Counted from the first letter of the stretch, positions 17,673 through 26,276 are shown. The stretch: 32,067 bases of DNA from Pseudomonadales bacterium (GCA_022827425.1 JAJDSZ010000042.1:1-32067); one strand, 5' to 3'. Notes: generated by a model not told the origin, from the sequence alone. Translations and numbers: made by a program.

Positions 17673-19025
17673 CTATGCGCTTGCGCCCTCGCCGGTCTTG
17701 TGATTTCGCAGCATTCCGGACATCCATAGCAGGATCAGCAGCGCCGGAATCACCATCAGGGCGGTCATCACGAAGAATAGCGCCCAGTTACCGCCGAGTC
17801 CGTCGACGATCGCTCCGCTGCCCGCCGCCAGGGTGGTGCGGCCGAAATTGGAAATCGAAGTCATCAGGGCGAACTGGGTGCCGGTATAGGTGCGGCTGGC
17901 AAAATAGGAAATGAAGGAGATTGCGCAGACCGTGGCAAAGGCCGTGGTGAAGTTGTCCACGATCAGCGTCAGCACGAACAGCCAGGGTTCGGGACCGGTC
18001 TGCGCCATGGCGGCATAGAGCAGATTGCTCGAAGCCATGGCGATGCCGCCCGCGAGCATGCCCCGGATGATGCCGAACCGGGTATTGATGAAGGCGCCGA
18101 TGAGGGAGAACACGATGGTGGCCCCGCCGCCGAGAAGATTGCGGTACAGGGCGATTTCATCATTGCTGAATCCCAGTTCCACATAAAACACCAGCGACAT
18201 GCGCCCGAGCATGGCCTCGCCGAGGCGGAAACTGAACAGGAACAGCAGGATTCCCGCGGCGAGCCGCAGGCCGCAGCGCTGGAAGAATTCGGCGAAGGGA
18301 ACCACCACGGTTTCATGCAGCCACTGGACTGGTCCGTTAAATGCCTTCCCTGCCCCGCTGCCCTGCGCCGCGGGCTGCTGCGCCTCCTCCCGGGTTGGCG
18401 GAGACAGCGCCACAATCAGCATCAGCGCCAGCATGAACCCGATCAGCAGCCGGTACACTTCGGGCCAGCTGAAGCCGAAAGTTTCGCCGCCGAGCAGCAG
18501 CGCCAGGGTGCCGCCGAGAAAGGTGAATCCGGTTTGCCATCCCGCCCCGGCCAGGGCCGAGGCCCAGGGGATTTTTTCGTCCATCTCTTCCCGGGAAAAC
18601 AGCTTGACCCGGTAGGCGTCGATGGCCACGTCCTGGGTCGCGGAAACCGAGGAGATTCCCAGGGCGTACAGGCCAACGAGGAGCAGGTTGTCCGCCGGGT
18701 CCGTGCCGCTGATCAACCACATGAATACGATCAGCAGCGCCTGACAGAACAGGATCCAGGAACGGTACTGCCCGAACAGCCGGTACAGCAGGGGAATGCG
18801 GAACTGGTCGATGAGCGGCGCCCAGATCCAGTTGAAGGCGTAAATCGTCGTGACGATGCCGATATAGCCGATGGCGCTGCGGGAAAGCCCTTCCGCCTGC
18901 ATCCACAGGGTCAGCACCGAACCGTGCAACACCCAGGGAAAGCCGCTGGAAATACCGATGAGAAAGGCCACCAGCAGGCGGCGGTCGGAAAGCGACTTGA
19001 GAAAATTCACAGGCTGGGGCTGCAT
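17673..19025 (-). CDS. ampG: AmpG-family muropeptide MFS permease
   Basis: A 450-residue, 12-14-helix major-facilitator protein that probably imports GlcNAc-1,6-anhydroMurNAc peptides from periplasm to cytoplasm for cell-wall recycling. AmpG landmarks are GISSGFPWVLHGSVLTLWM near the N-terminus, WIWAPLIDQF, SSVSATQDVAIDAYRVKL (the family's ATQDVAIDAYR), a cytoplasmic loop after helix 6 (about 205-235) and YTGTQFALMTSISNFGRT followed by the last helices. ATG at 19025. It follows yajQ by 33 bases on the same strand. The partner enzymes AmpD and AmpE are encoded 6 kb away, which supports the assignment. A generic AmpG-like transporter with another substrate cannot be excluded. Confidence 0.82.
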   Translation of the reverse strand: MQPQPVNFLKSLSDRRLLVAFLIGISSGFPWVLHGSVLTLWMQAEGLSRSAIGYIGIVTTIYAFNWIWAPLIDQFRIPLLYRLFGQYRSWILFCQALLIVFMWLISGTDPADNLLLVGLYALGISSVSATQDVAIDAYRVKLFSREEMDEKIPWASALAGAGWQTGFTFLGGTLALLLGGETFGFSWPEVYRLLIGFMLALMLIVALSPPTREEAQQPAAQGSGAGKAFNGPVQWLHETVVVPFAEFFQRCGLRLAAGILLFLFSFRLGEAMLGRMSLVFYVELGFSNDEIALYRNLLGGGATIVFSLIGAFINTRFGIIRGMLAGGIAMASSNLLYAAMAQTGPEPWLFVLTLIVDNFTTAFATVCAISFISYFASRTYTGTQFALMTSISNFGRTTLAAGSGAIVDGLGGNWALFFVMTALMVIPALLILLWMSGMLRNHKTGEGASA

Positions 19026-19058
19026 GGCACTCTCGTTGCGCCCCGCCGGTGGGGGAAA

Positions 19059-19544
19059 TCAGTCTCTGAAATTGACGTATTGCAGGGGCAGGTCGGGCTT
19101 TGTCTCCTTGACCAGGGCGATCACGCTCTGCAGATCATCGCGCTTTTTGCCCGAAACCCGCACCTGGCCGCCCTGGACCGATGCCTGCACCTTGAGTTTG
19201 GCGGTTTTGACGAGTTTGACGATTTCCCGGGCAAGATCGGACTCGATTCCCTGGCGGATTGCCAGCGTCATGCTGGCGGTGTTGCCGCTGATTTCGACGC
19301 CGCCCTCGCTGAAGCTGCGGGTGTCCACGCCGCGTTTGACAAGCTTGCCGCGGAGGATATCGAGCATCTGGTGAATCTGGAATTCGGCTTCGGCCCTGAT
19401 TTCGATGGCGTCCTTGCCGGCGAGTTCGAAACTGGCGTTGACGCCCTTGAAGTCGAAACGGTTGCCGGTTTCGCGGTTGGCCTGGTCGAGGGCATTGCTG
19501 ACTTCATGCATGTCGACTTCAGAGACGATATCGAATGAGGGCAT
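19059..19544 (-). CDS. yajQ: YajQ-family nucleotide/cyclic-di-GMP-binding protein
   Basis: A 161-residue cytoplasmic protein of the YajQ (UPF0234) family, some members of which bind cyclic di-GMP and act through a LysR-type regulator. The full family pattern is present: MPSFDIVSEVDMHEVSNALDQANRE, RFDFKGV, AEAEFQIHQMLDIL, KLVKRGVD, VKLVKTAKLKVQASVQGGQVRV, KKRDDLQSVIALVK and the C-terminal LPLQYVNFRD. ATG at 19544 gives the standard start. It lies 43 bases after aceF and before ampG, so it may be the tail of the pdh transcript; a functional link is not obvious. Confidence 0.95.
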   Translation of the reverse strand: MPSFDIVSEVDMHEVSNALDQANRETGNRFDFKGVNASFELAGKDAIEIRAEAEFQIHQMLDILRGKLVKRGVDTRSFSEGGVEISGNTASMTLAIRQGIESDLAREIVKLVKTAKLKVQASVQGGQVRVSGKKRDDLQSVIALVKETKPDLPLQYVNFRD

Positions 19545-19587
19545 TGCTGATTCCGGGTTGTTGCCGCAGGCGGGAAGTCTAGCAAAT

Positions 19588-21240
19588 TCAGAGAAGCAGG
19601 TTTCTGATGTCCGTGAGCAGGGTGGACAGGTGGGAGGCGAATCGGGCGCCATCCACTCCATTGACGGCCTTGTGGTCGTAGGCGAGAGTGAGCGGGAGCA
19701 TGGTGCGGGGGGTGAATTCGGCGCCGTTCCATACGGGTTTGACGGCGGTGCGGGCGACGCCGAGGATGGCGACTTCGGGAGCGTTGACGATGGGGATGAA
19801 ACCCGTGCCGCCGATGGCGCCGAGGCTGGAGATGGTGAAGCAGGAGCCTTGCATGTCTTCCGGGGCGAGTTTGCGGTCCCGGGCCTTGGCGGAAGCACTG
19901 GCGACCTCCCCGGCGAGTTGCCAGATGTTCTTGCGGTCCACATCGCGGATGACGGGCACCACGAGTCCGGCCCCGGTGGCCACCGCGACGCCGATATGGA
20001 CATACTTTTTCTGAATCGCGTATTCGCCGGAAGAATGCAGGGAAACATTGAACCGCGGGAACTCGATCAGACAACGGGCGCAAGCCTTGAGCAGGAATGG
20101 CAGCGGGGTGAGTTTCACGCCGCGGCGTTCGGCTTCGGGTTTCAGGCTGGCGCGAAATTGTTCGAGTTCGGTGACGTCGGCTTCCTCGAATTGCGCCACA
20201 TGCGGCACGGCGAGCCAGCTCCGGTGCATGTTGGCGGCGGTGACCCTGGCGAGTTTGGAGCGCGGCGCCTGTTCGATTTCGCCGAAACGCGAGAAATCCA
20301 CATCGGGCACTGTGCCGACGGGAACCGCGCCCGTGGCGGGTTCGCCCAGGCTGCGCTTGACGAATTCGTGAACGTCTTCCTTGACGATGCGGCCCCGGGC
20401 GCCGCTGCCTTCGATACGGGTCAGATCAACGCCGAGTTCCCGGGCGAGCTTGCGCACCGCCGGGCCGGCGTAGACATTGGCGCTGGATGTTGCGGATTTT
20501 TTGGCAGTTTCCGCTGCCGGGAGTTTGGGAGAAGACGCAGATGGGGCTGGTTTCGTTTCTGCCGCGGGCGGCGGCGGGTTTTGCGGTTTTGATTCAGGTT
20601 CGGGTTGCGGCGCCGCTTCCGATTCGACTTGCAAACGCAGGATGGGTAAACCGGTTCTGACTCTTGCGCCCACTTCCACAAGCAGGGCTTCGATGACGCC
20701 GGCCCGGGGCGATGGCACGTCCATGGCGGCCTTGTCGGATTCAAGGGTAAGCAAGGGCTCGTCCATGGCAACCGCGGCACCTGGCCGCACATGGATTTCA
20801 ATGACATCGACCTCATCCTCGGTGCCGATATCGGGAATGGCGACTTCGATGACCCGGCTGCCGGCGGCGCTGGCTTCCGTTTCAGGTTCCGCGCCTTGTT
20901 GCGCTGTCTGAGCGGTTTCACTGGATTCCGGTCCCGCTGCTTCGGGATCGGTTGGCTCAGGCGCCGCCGCAGGCGAGGTTTCGGCTGGCGGGGCGTCTTC
21001 CTCGCTGACTTCCAGGGTCAGAATTTCCGCGCCAGTGCTTACCTGGTCACCGAGATTGACCACGATGCTCTTGATCACGCCGGCCCTGGGCGCGGGGATT
21101 TCCATGGCGGCCTTGTCGCTTTCGAGTACGAGCAGCGAATCGTTCTCCGCCACTTCCTGGCCCAGGGAAACGGGAATCTCGATGACTTCCACATCGCCCG
21201 CGTCGCCGAGTTCGGGGACCTTGATGATTTCCGTGGCCAA
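19588..21240 (-). CDS. aceF: Pyruvate dehydrogenase E2, dihydrolipoyl acetyltransferase
   Basis: Core of the pyruvate dehydrogenase complex, transferring acetyl groups from lipoamide to CoA. The 550 residues hold two lipoyl domains, with LESDKAAME (Lys43) and LESDKAAMD (Lys170), each followed by Pro/Ala/Glu-rich linkers, then the peripheral-subunit-binding domain (about 266-305, AGPAVRKLARELGVDLTRIEGSG) and the catalytic domain ending DHKAVNGVDGARF, where the active His is followed by Asn as in Azotobacter E2, not Asp as in E. coli. The start is TTG at 21240 with GAGG about 10 bases upstream; no ATG fits before the first lipoyl strand. It follows aceE by 40 bases. No lpd gene follows, so E3 must be encoded elsewhere. 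Confidence 0.96.
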   Translation of the reverse strand: MATEIIKVPELGDAGDVEVIEIPVSLGQEVAENDSLLVLESDKAAMEIPAPRAGVIKSIVVNLGDQVSTGAEILTLEVSEEDAPPAETSPAAAPEPTDPEAAGPESSETAQTAQQGAEPETEASAAGSRVIEVAIPDIGTEDEVDVIEIHVRPGAAVAMDEPLLTLESDKAAMDVPSPRAGVIEALLVEVGARVRTGLPILRLQVESEAAPQPEPESKPQNPPPPAAETKPAPSASSPKLPAAETAKKSATSSANVYAGPAVRKLARELGVDLTRIEGSGARGRIVKEDVHEFVKRSLGEPATGAVPVGTVPDVDFSRFGEIEQAPRSKLARVTAANMHRSWLAVPHVAQFEEADVTELEQFRASLKPEAERRGVKLTPLPFLLKACARCLIEFPRFNVSLHSSGEYAIQKKYVHIGVAVATGAGLVVPVIRDVDRKNIWQLAGEVASASAKARDRKLAPEDMQGSCFTISSLGAIGGTGFIPIVNAPEVAILGVARTAVKPVWNGAEFTPRTMLPLTLAYDHKAVNGVDGARFASHLSTLLTDIRNLLL

Positions 21241-21280
21241 TTTGGTCGCGCCTCGTGTGCTGTGCCGCCGGATCAGGCGG

Positions 21281-23968
21281 TCAATGATCCAGCGGGTTCG
21301 GTTTGTCCGGATCGATGCCGGCGCTCTTCATCCATTTCCTGATTTCGGCATTGCCGACGATGTCTTTATCGCGCAATTCGGTCAGCGCCGCGAGCACGAC
21401 CCAGGCGTGGTCCACCTCGAAATGTTCCCGCAGTTTCTCACGGCTGTCGCTGCGACCGAAACCGTCGGTTCCAAGCACCCGGAAACTGCCGGGCACGAAT
21501 TCGCGAATCTGGTCGGAATGCAGCTTCATGTGGTCGGTGGCGGCGATCACCGGGCCTTCCCGGCAGGCAAGCTGGCCGGTAACCCAGGCCTGTTCCGCTT
21601 TGCCTTCGGTTCTGAGCAGATTGCGGCGGTTTACCGCCAGGGCGTCCCGGCGCAGTTCGCCGAAACTGGTGACGCTCCAGACATCCACCGGAATCCGGTA
21701 ATTCTTGCGCAGGATTGCCGCCGCCTTGCGCACTTCGCGCAATATCGCGCCGCTGCCCAGCAGGCGCAGGTGGAAATCCGCGGCGACCTTGCCGGAAAGC
21801 CGGTAGTCCGGAGCCTCGCTGTCCTCAAGCAGGTACATGCCGCGGATGATGCCTTCCTCGCTGCCTTCGATGAGCGCGGGCTGCTGGTAGTTTTCGTTCA
21901 TCGCGGTGATGTAGTAATAGATGTGCTCGCGCTCCCGGTACATGCGGCGCAGGCCATCCTGGATGATGACGGCGAGTTCGCAGGCGTAGGCAGGGTCATA
22001 GCTGACACAATTGGGAATCGTGCCGGCGAGCAGATGGCTGTGGCCGTCCTGGTGCTGCAATCCCTCGCCGTTGAGGGTGGTGCGGCCGGCGGTGGCGCCG
22101 ATGAGAAAGCCCCGGGCCTGACTGTCCCCCGCCGCCCAGCACAGGTCCCCCACGCGCTGGAAGCCGAACATGGAATAGTAGATATAGAAGGGGATCAGGG
22201 GGAAGTCGTTGGTGCTGTAGGAGGTTGCGGCGGCAAGCCAGGCCGAGAAGGAGCCCGCCTCGGTAATGCCCTCCTCCAGCATCTGACCCTTCTTGTCCTC
22301 GTGGTAGAACATCACCTGCTGGGAATCCGCCGGGTCGTAAAGCTGCCCCACCGAGGAATAAATCCCCAACTGGCGGAACATGCCTTCCATGCCGAAGGTG
22401 CGCGCCTCGTCGGGGATAATGGGTACCACTCTTTCACCGATCTGCTTGTCCTTGCAGAGCGCGCTCAGCATGCGGACGAAAGCCATGGTGGTGGAGAGTT
22501 CCCGCTTGCCGCTGCTCTTGAGCTGGGTGGCGAAGATATCGAGCCCGGGAACCGCCATGGCCCTGGCTTCGGTTCTGCGCTGGGGCACCGGGCCGCCGAG
22601 GCCCTGGCGCATCTTGCGGGTGTAGGCGAGTTCGGGGCTGTTCTCTTCGGGGCGGTAATAGGGCACATCCTTGAGTTCCCCGTCGCTGATGGGGATGCCG
22701 AAGCGGTCGCGGAATTTGCGCAGGGAGTCCAGGTCGAGTTTTTTCACCGAATGGGTGGCGTTCTGGGCTTCGGCGGCGGCGCCGAAGGCGTAGCCTTTCA
22801 CCGTCTTGGCGAGAATCACCGTGGGCTTGCCCTTGGTCTGCACGGCCCGGGAATAGGCGGCGTAGACCTTGAACGGGTCGTGCCCGCCGCGGTTGAGGTT
22901 CATGATGTCCTCGTCGGAAAGGTGGCTGACCATTTCCAGCAGGCGCGGGTCCTTGCCGAAAAAATGTTTCCTGGTGTATTCGCCGCCGCGGCTGGCGTAA
23001 TTCTGGAACTCGCCATCGACGACTTCGTCCATGCGCCGCTGCAGGAGGCCGCTATGGTCGGCCTGGAGCAATGCGTCCCAGTGGCGCCCCCAGACCACCT
23101 TGATGACCTGCCAGCCGGCGCCGCGAAAAACCGATTCCAGTTCCTGGATGATCTTGCCGTTGCCCCGCACCGGACCGTCGAGCCGCTGCAGATTGCAGTT
23201 GATGACGAAAATGAGATTGTCGAGTTTCTCCCTGCCCGCCTTGCTGATGGCGCCCAGCGATTCGGGCTCGTCCATTTCGCCGTCGCCGAGAAAGGCCCAT
23301 ATCTTGCGGTCGCCGGCTTCGAGCAGCCCCCGGCTGTCCAGATACTTGATGATGTGGGCCTGATAGATCGCCTGGATCGGGCCGAGACCCATGGACACCG
23401 TGGGGAACTGCCAGTAATCGGGCATCAGCCAGGGGTGGGGATAGGAAGAAAGGCCGTTGCCGTCGACTTCCCGGCGGAAATTGTCGAGTTGTTCCTCGCT
23501 GAAGCGGCCCTCGAGGAAAGATCGGGCGTAGATTCCCGGCGAGGAATGGCCCTGATAGTAGATCAGGTCGCCGGGGTGATCGTCGGTGGAGCCCCGGAAA
23601 AAATAATTGAAGCCGACTTCATAAAGGGTCGCGGCGCTGGCGAAGGTGGACAAATGGCCGCCGAGGCTGCCATCGCGCATATTGGCGCGCATGACCATGG
23701 CCAGGGCATTCCAGCGCACGATGCCGCGGATGCGGCGCTCCATGAACAGGTCGCCCGGGAGGCGGTCCTCTTCCCGGGCGGGGATGGTGTTGCGGTAGGG
23801 GGTGGTGAGCGTCGCCGAGTGGCCGTTGCCGTCGCGGATTGAAATCCAGTTGGAAAGCTGCTGAATGAGATAGTTTGCCCGGGCGCTCCCCCATTCGTCG
23901 GTCACGGCCCGCAATGCGTCGAGCCATTCCCTTGTTTCCTCCGGATTCGCGTCATGCTCCTGAATCAT
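21281..23968 (-). CDS. aceE: Pyruvate dehydrogenase E1 component (homodimeric type)
   Basis: Thiamine-diphosphate enzyme that decarboxylates pyruvate and acetylates the E2 lipoyl groups. From ATG at 23968 it has 895 residues (887 in E. coli), starting MIQEHDANPEETREWLDAL as in the family; a TTG at 24025 would add 19 residues without a ribosome-binding site. Motifs are GHLSTFASAATLYEV, YYQGHSSPGIYARSFLEGR, the ThDP motif GDGEMDEPES...NLIFVINCNLQRLDGPV, NRGGHDPFKVYAAY, IIPDEARTFGMEG, ATSYSTNDFPLIPFYIYYSMFGFQR, GRTTLNGEGLQHQDGHSH and GTDGFGRSDSREKLREHFEVD. It leads the aceE-aceF-yajQ-ampG run and lies beside ampDE as in E. coli. Confidence 0.98.
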   Translation of the reverse strand: MIQEHDANPEETREWLDALRAVTDEWGSARANYLIQQLSNWISIRDGNGHSATLTTPYRNTIPAREEDRLPGDLFMERRIRGIVRWNALAMVMRANMRDGSLGGHLSTFASAATLYEVGFNYFFRGSTDDHPGDLIYYQGHSSPGIYARSFLEGRFSEEQLDNFRREVDGNGLSSYPHPWLMPDYWQFPTVSMGLGPIQAIYQAHIIKYLDSRGLLEAGDRKIWAFLGDGEMDEPESLGAISKAGREKLDNLIFVINCNLQRLDGPVRGNGKIIQELESVFRGAGWQVIKVVWGRHWDALLQADHSGLLQRRMDEVVDGEFQNYASRGGEYTRKHFFGKDPRLLEMVSHLSDEDIMNLNRGGHDPFKVYAAYSRAVQTKGKPTVILAKTVKGYAFGAAAEAQNATHSVKKLDLDSLRKFRDRFGIPISDGELKDVPYYRPEENSPELAYTRKMRQGLGGPVPQRRTEARAMAVPGLDIFATQLKSSGKRELSTTMAFVRMLSALCKDKQIGERVVPIIPDEARTFGMEGMFRQLGIYSSVGQLYDPADSQQVMFYHEDKKGQMLEEGITEAGSFSAWLAAATSYSTNDFPLIPFYIYYSMFGFQRVGDLCWAAGDSQARGFLIGATAGRTTLNGEGLQHQDGHSHLLAGTIPNCVSYDPAYACELAVIIQDGLRRMYREREHIYYYITAMNENYQQPALIEGSEEGIIRGMYLLEDSEAPDYRLSGKVAADFHLRLLGSGAILREVRKAAAILRKNYRIPVDVWSVTSFGELRRDALAVNRRNLLRTEGKAEQAWVTGQLACREGPVIAATDHMKLHSDQIREFVPGSFRVLGTDGFGRSDSREKLREHFEVDHAWVVLAALTELRDKDIVGNAEIRKWMKSAGIDPDKPNPLDH

Positions 23969-24041
23969 GAAGTGTTCCCGTTCCGCTCCACTTGCCGGGT
24001 TATCTGCCGGACTCTCTGTAGGCAAATTACAAGACGGGCAG

Positions 24042-24070
24042 ACTATACCCCATCAAAAGGCAAGAATGAA
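24042..24070 (-). promoter_or_regulatory. Probable aceE promoter
   Basis: On the minus strand TTCATT (24070-24065) and TATAGT (24047-24042) are 17 bases apart. The -10 is strong and the -35 weak, so an activator may be needed. The start would be near 24035, about 67 bases before the aceE ATG. Confidence 0.5.
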
Positions 24071-24098
24071 GCCGCGCGAAGCTCATTTTCTGCGTCAC

Positions 24099-24115
24099 AT
24101 GTAATTTTATTACAT
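24099..24115. promoter_or_regulatory. Candidate regulator site upstream of aceE
   Basis: ATGTAAT (24099-24105) and ATTACAT (24109-24115) form a perfect 7-base dyad with three bases between, in an otherwise GC-rich region. It is centred about 72 bases upstream of the predicted aceE start. It does not match the E. coli PdhR box as I know it, though the spacing suits a dimeric helix-turn-helix regulator. Confidence 0.45.
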
Positions 24116-24377
24116 TTCTCCGCCGATTCCAGATTGTGAATATCAGACTTCAAACTGTTTCATTTCAAGCAGTTGCAGGGGTGCGGCCAGGAAATGTGGC
24201 AACAATCCGGCAAAAACATGAGCCAAATCGGGCCGATACTACAACGATGGCGCCTCGAACTGTCATCCTGCGCGAAGTCGCAGAATCCCATCGGCGAAGC
24301 CCGGGAGTCTTGATCGACCGGCCAGGGGCGCGGCGATAGCGAATTTCCGCTTTCGCGAATTCCTGTGCCGCAGGCTC
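24116..24377. other. Intergenic stretch between aceE and ampE
   Basis: No gene can be supported here. It contains GTCATCCTGCGCGAAGTCGC (24262-24281), similar to short dispersed repeats common in proteobacterial intergenic DNA, and ends in the palindromic repeat at 24350-24380. Short open frames lack a start with a ribosome-binding site and any recognisable protein. Confidence 0.6.
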
Positions 24378-24380
24378 CTA
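24350..24380 (-). repeat. Palindromic repeat at the end of ampE
   Basis: On the minus strand the unit reads TAGGAGCCTGCGGCACAGG, then AATTCGCGAAAG. Its TAG (24380-24378) is the ampE stop codon. The 3' part (CTTTCGCGAATTCC on the plus strand) is identical to the arm and loop at 5571-5584. Confidence 0.82.
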
Positions 24381-25298
24381 GAATGCGGGGCCAAGGATCG
24401 TGAACAGCGCCAGGAGGCCGAGCCAGAGCAGTTGACAGCGTTCGAGAAGGGCTTGCAGGGATTCGATTGCACGGGCCTGACGGGTTTTGCCCTGGTCCTG
24501 GTCAGGCTCTTCGGCTTCGCCTTCCTCACGGGGGATGCCGCCGAACAGGGCGCAGCCGGCGAAGCGGTAAAGCAGGCCGGCATTATCGACTTCCCGGCCG
24601 AATTCCCAGAAGGACTTGCGCAACTGGGCGAAGCAGTGCTCGAAATTGCCGGCCAGGGAAAAGCTCAGGGCCACGAGCCGCAGGGGAATCCATTCGAGCA
24701 GATGCACGATCATGTGGACGGTTTCCACCACCCGCGGATGGGTTTCCGCATCATGGCTGTCGCGCAACTGATAGCTGACATAGCTGACCAGTACGCCGAA
24801 GGGGCCCGTCGCGAGATACCAGAAAAACTGCACGAACATCCGCTCAAAGGAGCGATAGACAAGGCGCTTGCGGAAGAAACGGGCGACTTCCTCATTATCG
24901 GCGAATTCCTGCTCCCGGGCGCTGTGGAAGCGGGTCCGCAGAAACTCGAGCGCGGCTTCCCGGTCGCCTTCGCCCCAGGTCGCGAGAAACTCCCTGGCGA
25001 GCTTGCCGGGCTGGGTGCGGTCGAAAGCCGCCAGCAGCACAAGAACATGGACCAGCATGGTCAGCAGGCCAAAACCGCGGTCGGCGGCAAGTTCCAGCAC
25101 AAGAAAAAGCAGAAGCAGGGGCAAGGCGTAGATGAGCGCGAGCGCGGGCTGCCATGGCGCGGCATTGCCCGCCAGGCGGCGGGCGGCGGACTCGATGTTT
25201 TCGCGGAAGCGGAAGAACCAGCGGTCGTCGAAGCGGTCGTGGTCCCTGAGCCAGAAATAGTTCAGCGCCAGACAGATCAGGATGACAAGAAATTTCAT
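24378..25298 (-). CDS. ampE: AmpE-family inner-membrane protein
   Basis: A 306-residue integral membrane protein of the AmpE (CobD/CbiB-like) family, long associated with beta-lactamase induction; its molecular action is uncertain. Features are a first helix (MKFLVILICLALNYFWL), helices at about 50-70 (ALALIYALPLLLLFLVLEL) and 78-95, the block ATWGEGDREAALEFL, ERMFVQFFWYLATGPFGVLVSYV, and LLEWIPLRLVALSFSLAGNFEHCF, all characteristic of AmpE. A charged tail and final helix complete it. ATG at 25298 lies 17 bases after ampD, so the pair forms an ampDE operon as in enterics. The stop is supplied by a palindromic repeat. Confidence 0.88.
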   Translation of the reverse strand: MKFLVILICLALNYFWLRDHDRFDDRWFFRFRENIESAARRLAGNAAPWQPALALIYALPLLLLFLVLELAADRGFGLLTMLVHVLVLLAAFDRTQPGKLAREFLATWGEGDREAALEFLRTRFHSAREQEFADNEEVARFFRKRLVYRSFERMFVQFFWYLATGPFGVLVSYVSYQLRDSHDAETHPRVVETVHMIVHLLEWIPLRLVALSFSLAGNFEHCFAQLRKSFWEFGREVDNAGLLYRFAGCALFGGIPREEGEAEEPDQDQGKTRQARAIESLQALLERCQLLWLGLLALFTILGPAF

Positions 25299-25315
25299 GT
25301 TTCGGCCTTCCCGGC

Positions 25316-25885
25316 TCAGGCCTGGGAGCCTGTGGCGCAGGCTCCCAGCGCCGACCGGTAACGCTGCCAGTCGAAATACGGTCCCGGGTCGGTCTTGCGG
25401 CCCGGCGCGATATCACTATGCCCCGCAATCCGATCCACATTCAAGCCCGGATAGGCGCGGAACAGGGCCTGGGTAATGCCGATCAACGCGTCGTACTGGG
25501 CATCGGTGAATGGCGCGAAGTCGGTGCCTTCGACCTCGATGCCGATGGAAAACCCGTTGCAGCGCTCCCGCCCCCGGAAGCGCGACCGCCCCGCGTGCCA
25601 GGCTTGCATGTGGAAAGGCACGAACTGGGTCACCGACCCCATCCGGTCAATCAGCAAATGGCTCGACACCCGCAGCTTCGCAATCTCCGCGAAAGAAGGA
25701 TGGCCGTCCGGCGGCAGACAATTGGTGAACAACTGCGCCACACACCCCGTCCCGAATTCCCCCGCCGGCAAACTGATGTTGTGAATCACCAGCAGTTCGA
25801 TCTCCGCCCCGCCCCGGGAACTGCAATTGGGCGAGGCGATTTGCTCGCAGCCGCCGAGGACGCCGTCAACAATGGCATATGACAC
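25316..25885 (-). CDS. ampD: 1,6-anhydro-N-acetylmuramyl-L-alanine amidase
   Basis: Cytoplasmic zinc amidase that removes stem peptides from anhydro-muropeptides and so keeps AmpC beta-lactamase inducers low. The 189 residues carry zinc ligands His35 (LLVIHNISLPAGEFG), His156 and Asp166 (AGHSDIAPGRKTDPG), with Lys164 and Glu117 (SIGIEVEG) as catalytic candidates and SSHLLIDRMGSVTQFVP between. GTG at 25885 is preferred over GTG at 25897 because AGGAGTGGGAG precedes it. The last residues (ATGSQA) are translated from a palindromic repeat at 25322-25348. With ampG in the same window, the recycling branch is nearly complete. Confidence 0.95.
   Translation of the reverse strand: MSYAIVDGVLGGCEQIASPNCSSRGGAEIELLVIHNISLPAGEFGTGCVAQLFTNCLPPDGHPSFAEIAKLRVSSHLLIDRMGSVTQFVPFHMQAWHAGRSRFRGRERCNGFSIGIEVEGTDFAPFTDAQYDALIGITQALFRAYPGLNVDRIAGHSDIAPGRKTDPGPYFDWQRYRSALGACATGSQA
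25322..25348. repeat. Palindromic repeat inside the 3' end of ampD
   Basis: CTGGGAGCCTG (25322-25332) and CAGGCTCCCAG (25338-25348) pair perfectly around TGGCG. It belongs to the same family as the copies near 8239 and 24361, but here it is read through and codes for the AmpD tail before a TGA stop. Confidence 0.85.
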
Positions 25886-26049
25886 CCGCGCTCCCACTCC
25901 TGCTGGCGATATCGCCCCTGCCTGAACAATACCTGTTCCGATGCATTATGTTGCTTTCGCATGTTTCAGGGCAAATCCATTGGTATGGGGCTTTTTCTTC
26001 TTTCCCTTCCCGGGCGCAGGCTCCTGGTCCCCGGAACGCCCGATTTGCG

Positions 26050-26058
26050 TTTTCCACA
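26050..26058 (+). promoter_or_regulatory. DnaA-box match upstream of nrdA
   Basis: TTTTCCACA fits the relaxed DnaA box TTWTNCACA and lies about 32 bases before the nrdA -35 element. DnaA sites regulate nrdAB in E. coli, linking dNTP supply to replication. A single box is weak evidence. Confidence 0.45.
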
Positions 26059-26089
26059 GGATTTCCCAAAAAATCGCACATCTTACCCC

Positions 26090-26117
26090 TTGCAATTACA
26101 TCATGTTGTGGTTTAAT
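26090..26117 (+). promoter_or_regulatory. nrdA promoter
   Basis: TTGCAA (26090-26095) and TTTAAT (26112-26117) are 16 bases apart, with four and five matches to consensus. The start would be near 26124, just upstream of an NrdR-box-like site. Confidence 0.55.
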
Positions 26118-26127
26118 CAGCCGTAAA

Positions 26128-26143
26128 TCTCAATATATGGTGT
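26128..26143. promoter_or_regulatory. NrdR-box-like site 1
   Basis: TCTCAATATATGGTGT agrees with the NrdR box acaCwAtATaTwGtgt at about 13 of 16 positions. It lies at the predicted transcription start, a position suited to repression by NrdR in response to dATP. Confidence 0.5.
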
Positions 26144-26260
26144 TTCAACAGCGGTTCTGCGACGATATTCCATGACTGGCCGGCAACTGGCAAACCACAG
26201 CCGCGGTCGCTGGCGGCAGAACACGAAAATACTGCAAATATGGTTTTCGGCGCCGAAACA

Positions 26261-26276
26261 CCACTATATGATGTGG
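26261..26276. promoter_or_regulatory. NrdR-box-like site 2
   Basis: CCACTATATGATGTGG agrees with the NrdR box at about 12 of 16 positions and overlaps a TATGAT that could be a second -10. It is 133 bases from site 1, far more than the roughly 31-base spacing usual for paired NrdR boxes. Confidence 0.4.

Noticed and set aside
20250..20520. Loss of catalytic Asp in the AceF active-site motif (DHKAVNG)
   Set aside because: Asn at this place is known in other functional E2 proteins such as that of Azotobacter, so it is not evidence of inactivation.
21035..23842. Open frame of 935 codons on the plus strand
   Set aside because: It lies antisense to aceE and aceF, whose identities are certain. Its translation is a low-information Gly/Ala/Val/His-rich sequence typical of shadow frames in GC-rich genes.
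26231..26247. Third NrdR box at the usual 31-base spacing from site 2
   Set aside because: ACTGCAAATATGGTTTT aligns poorly with the 16-base consensus once spacing within the box is respected.
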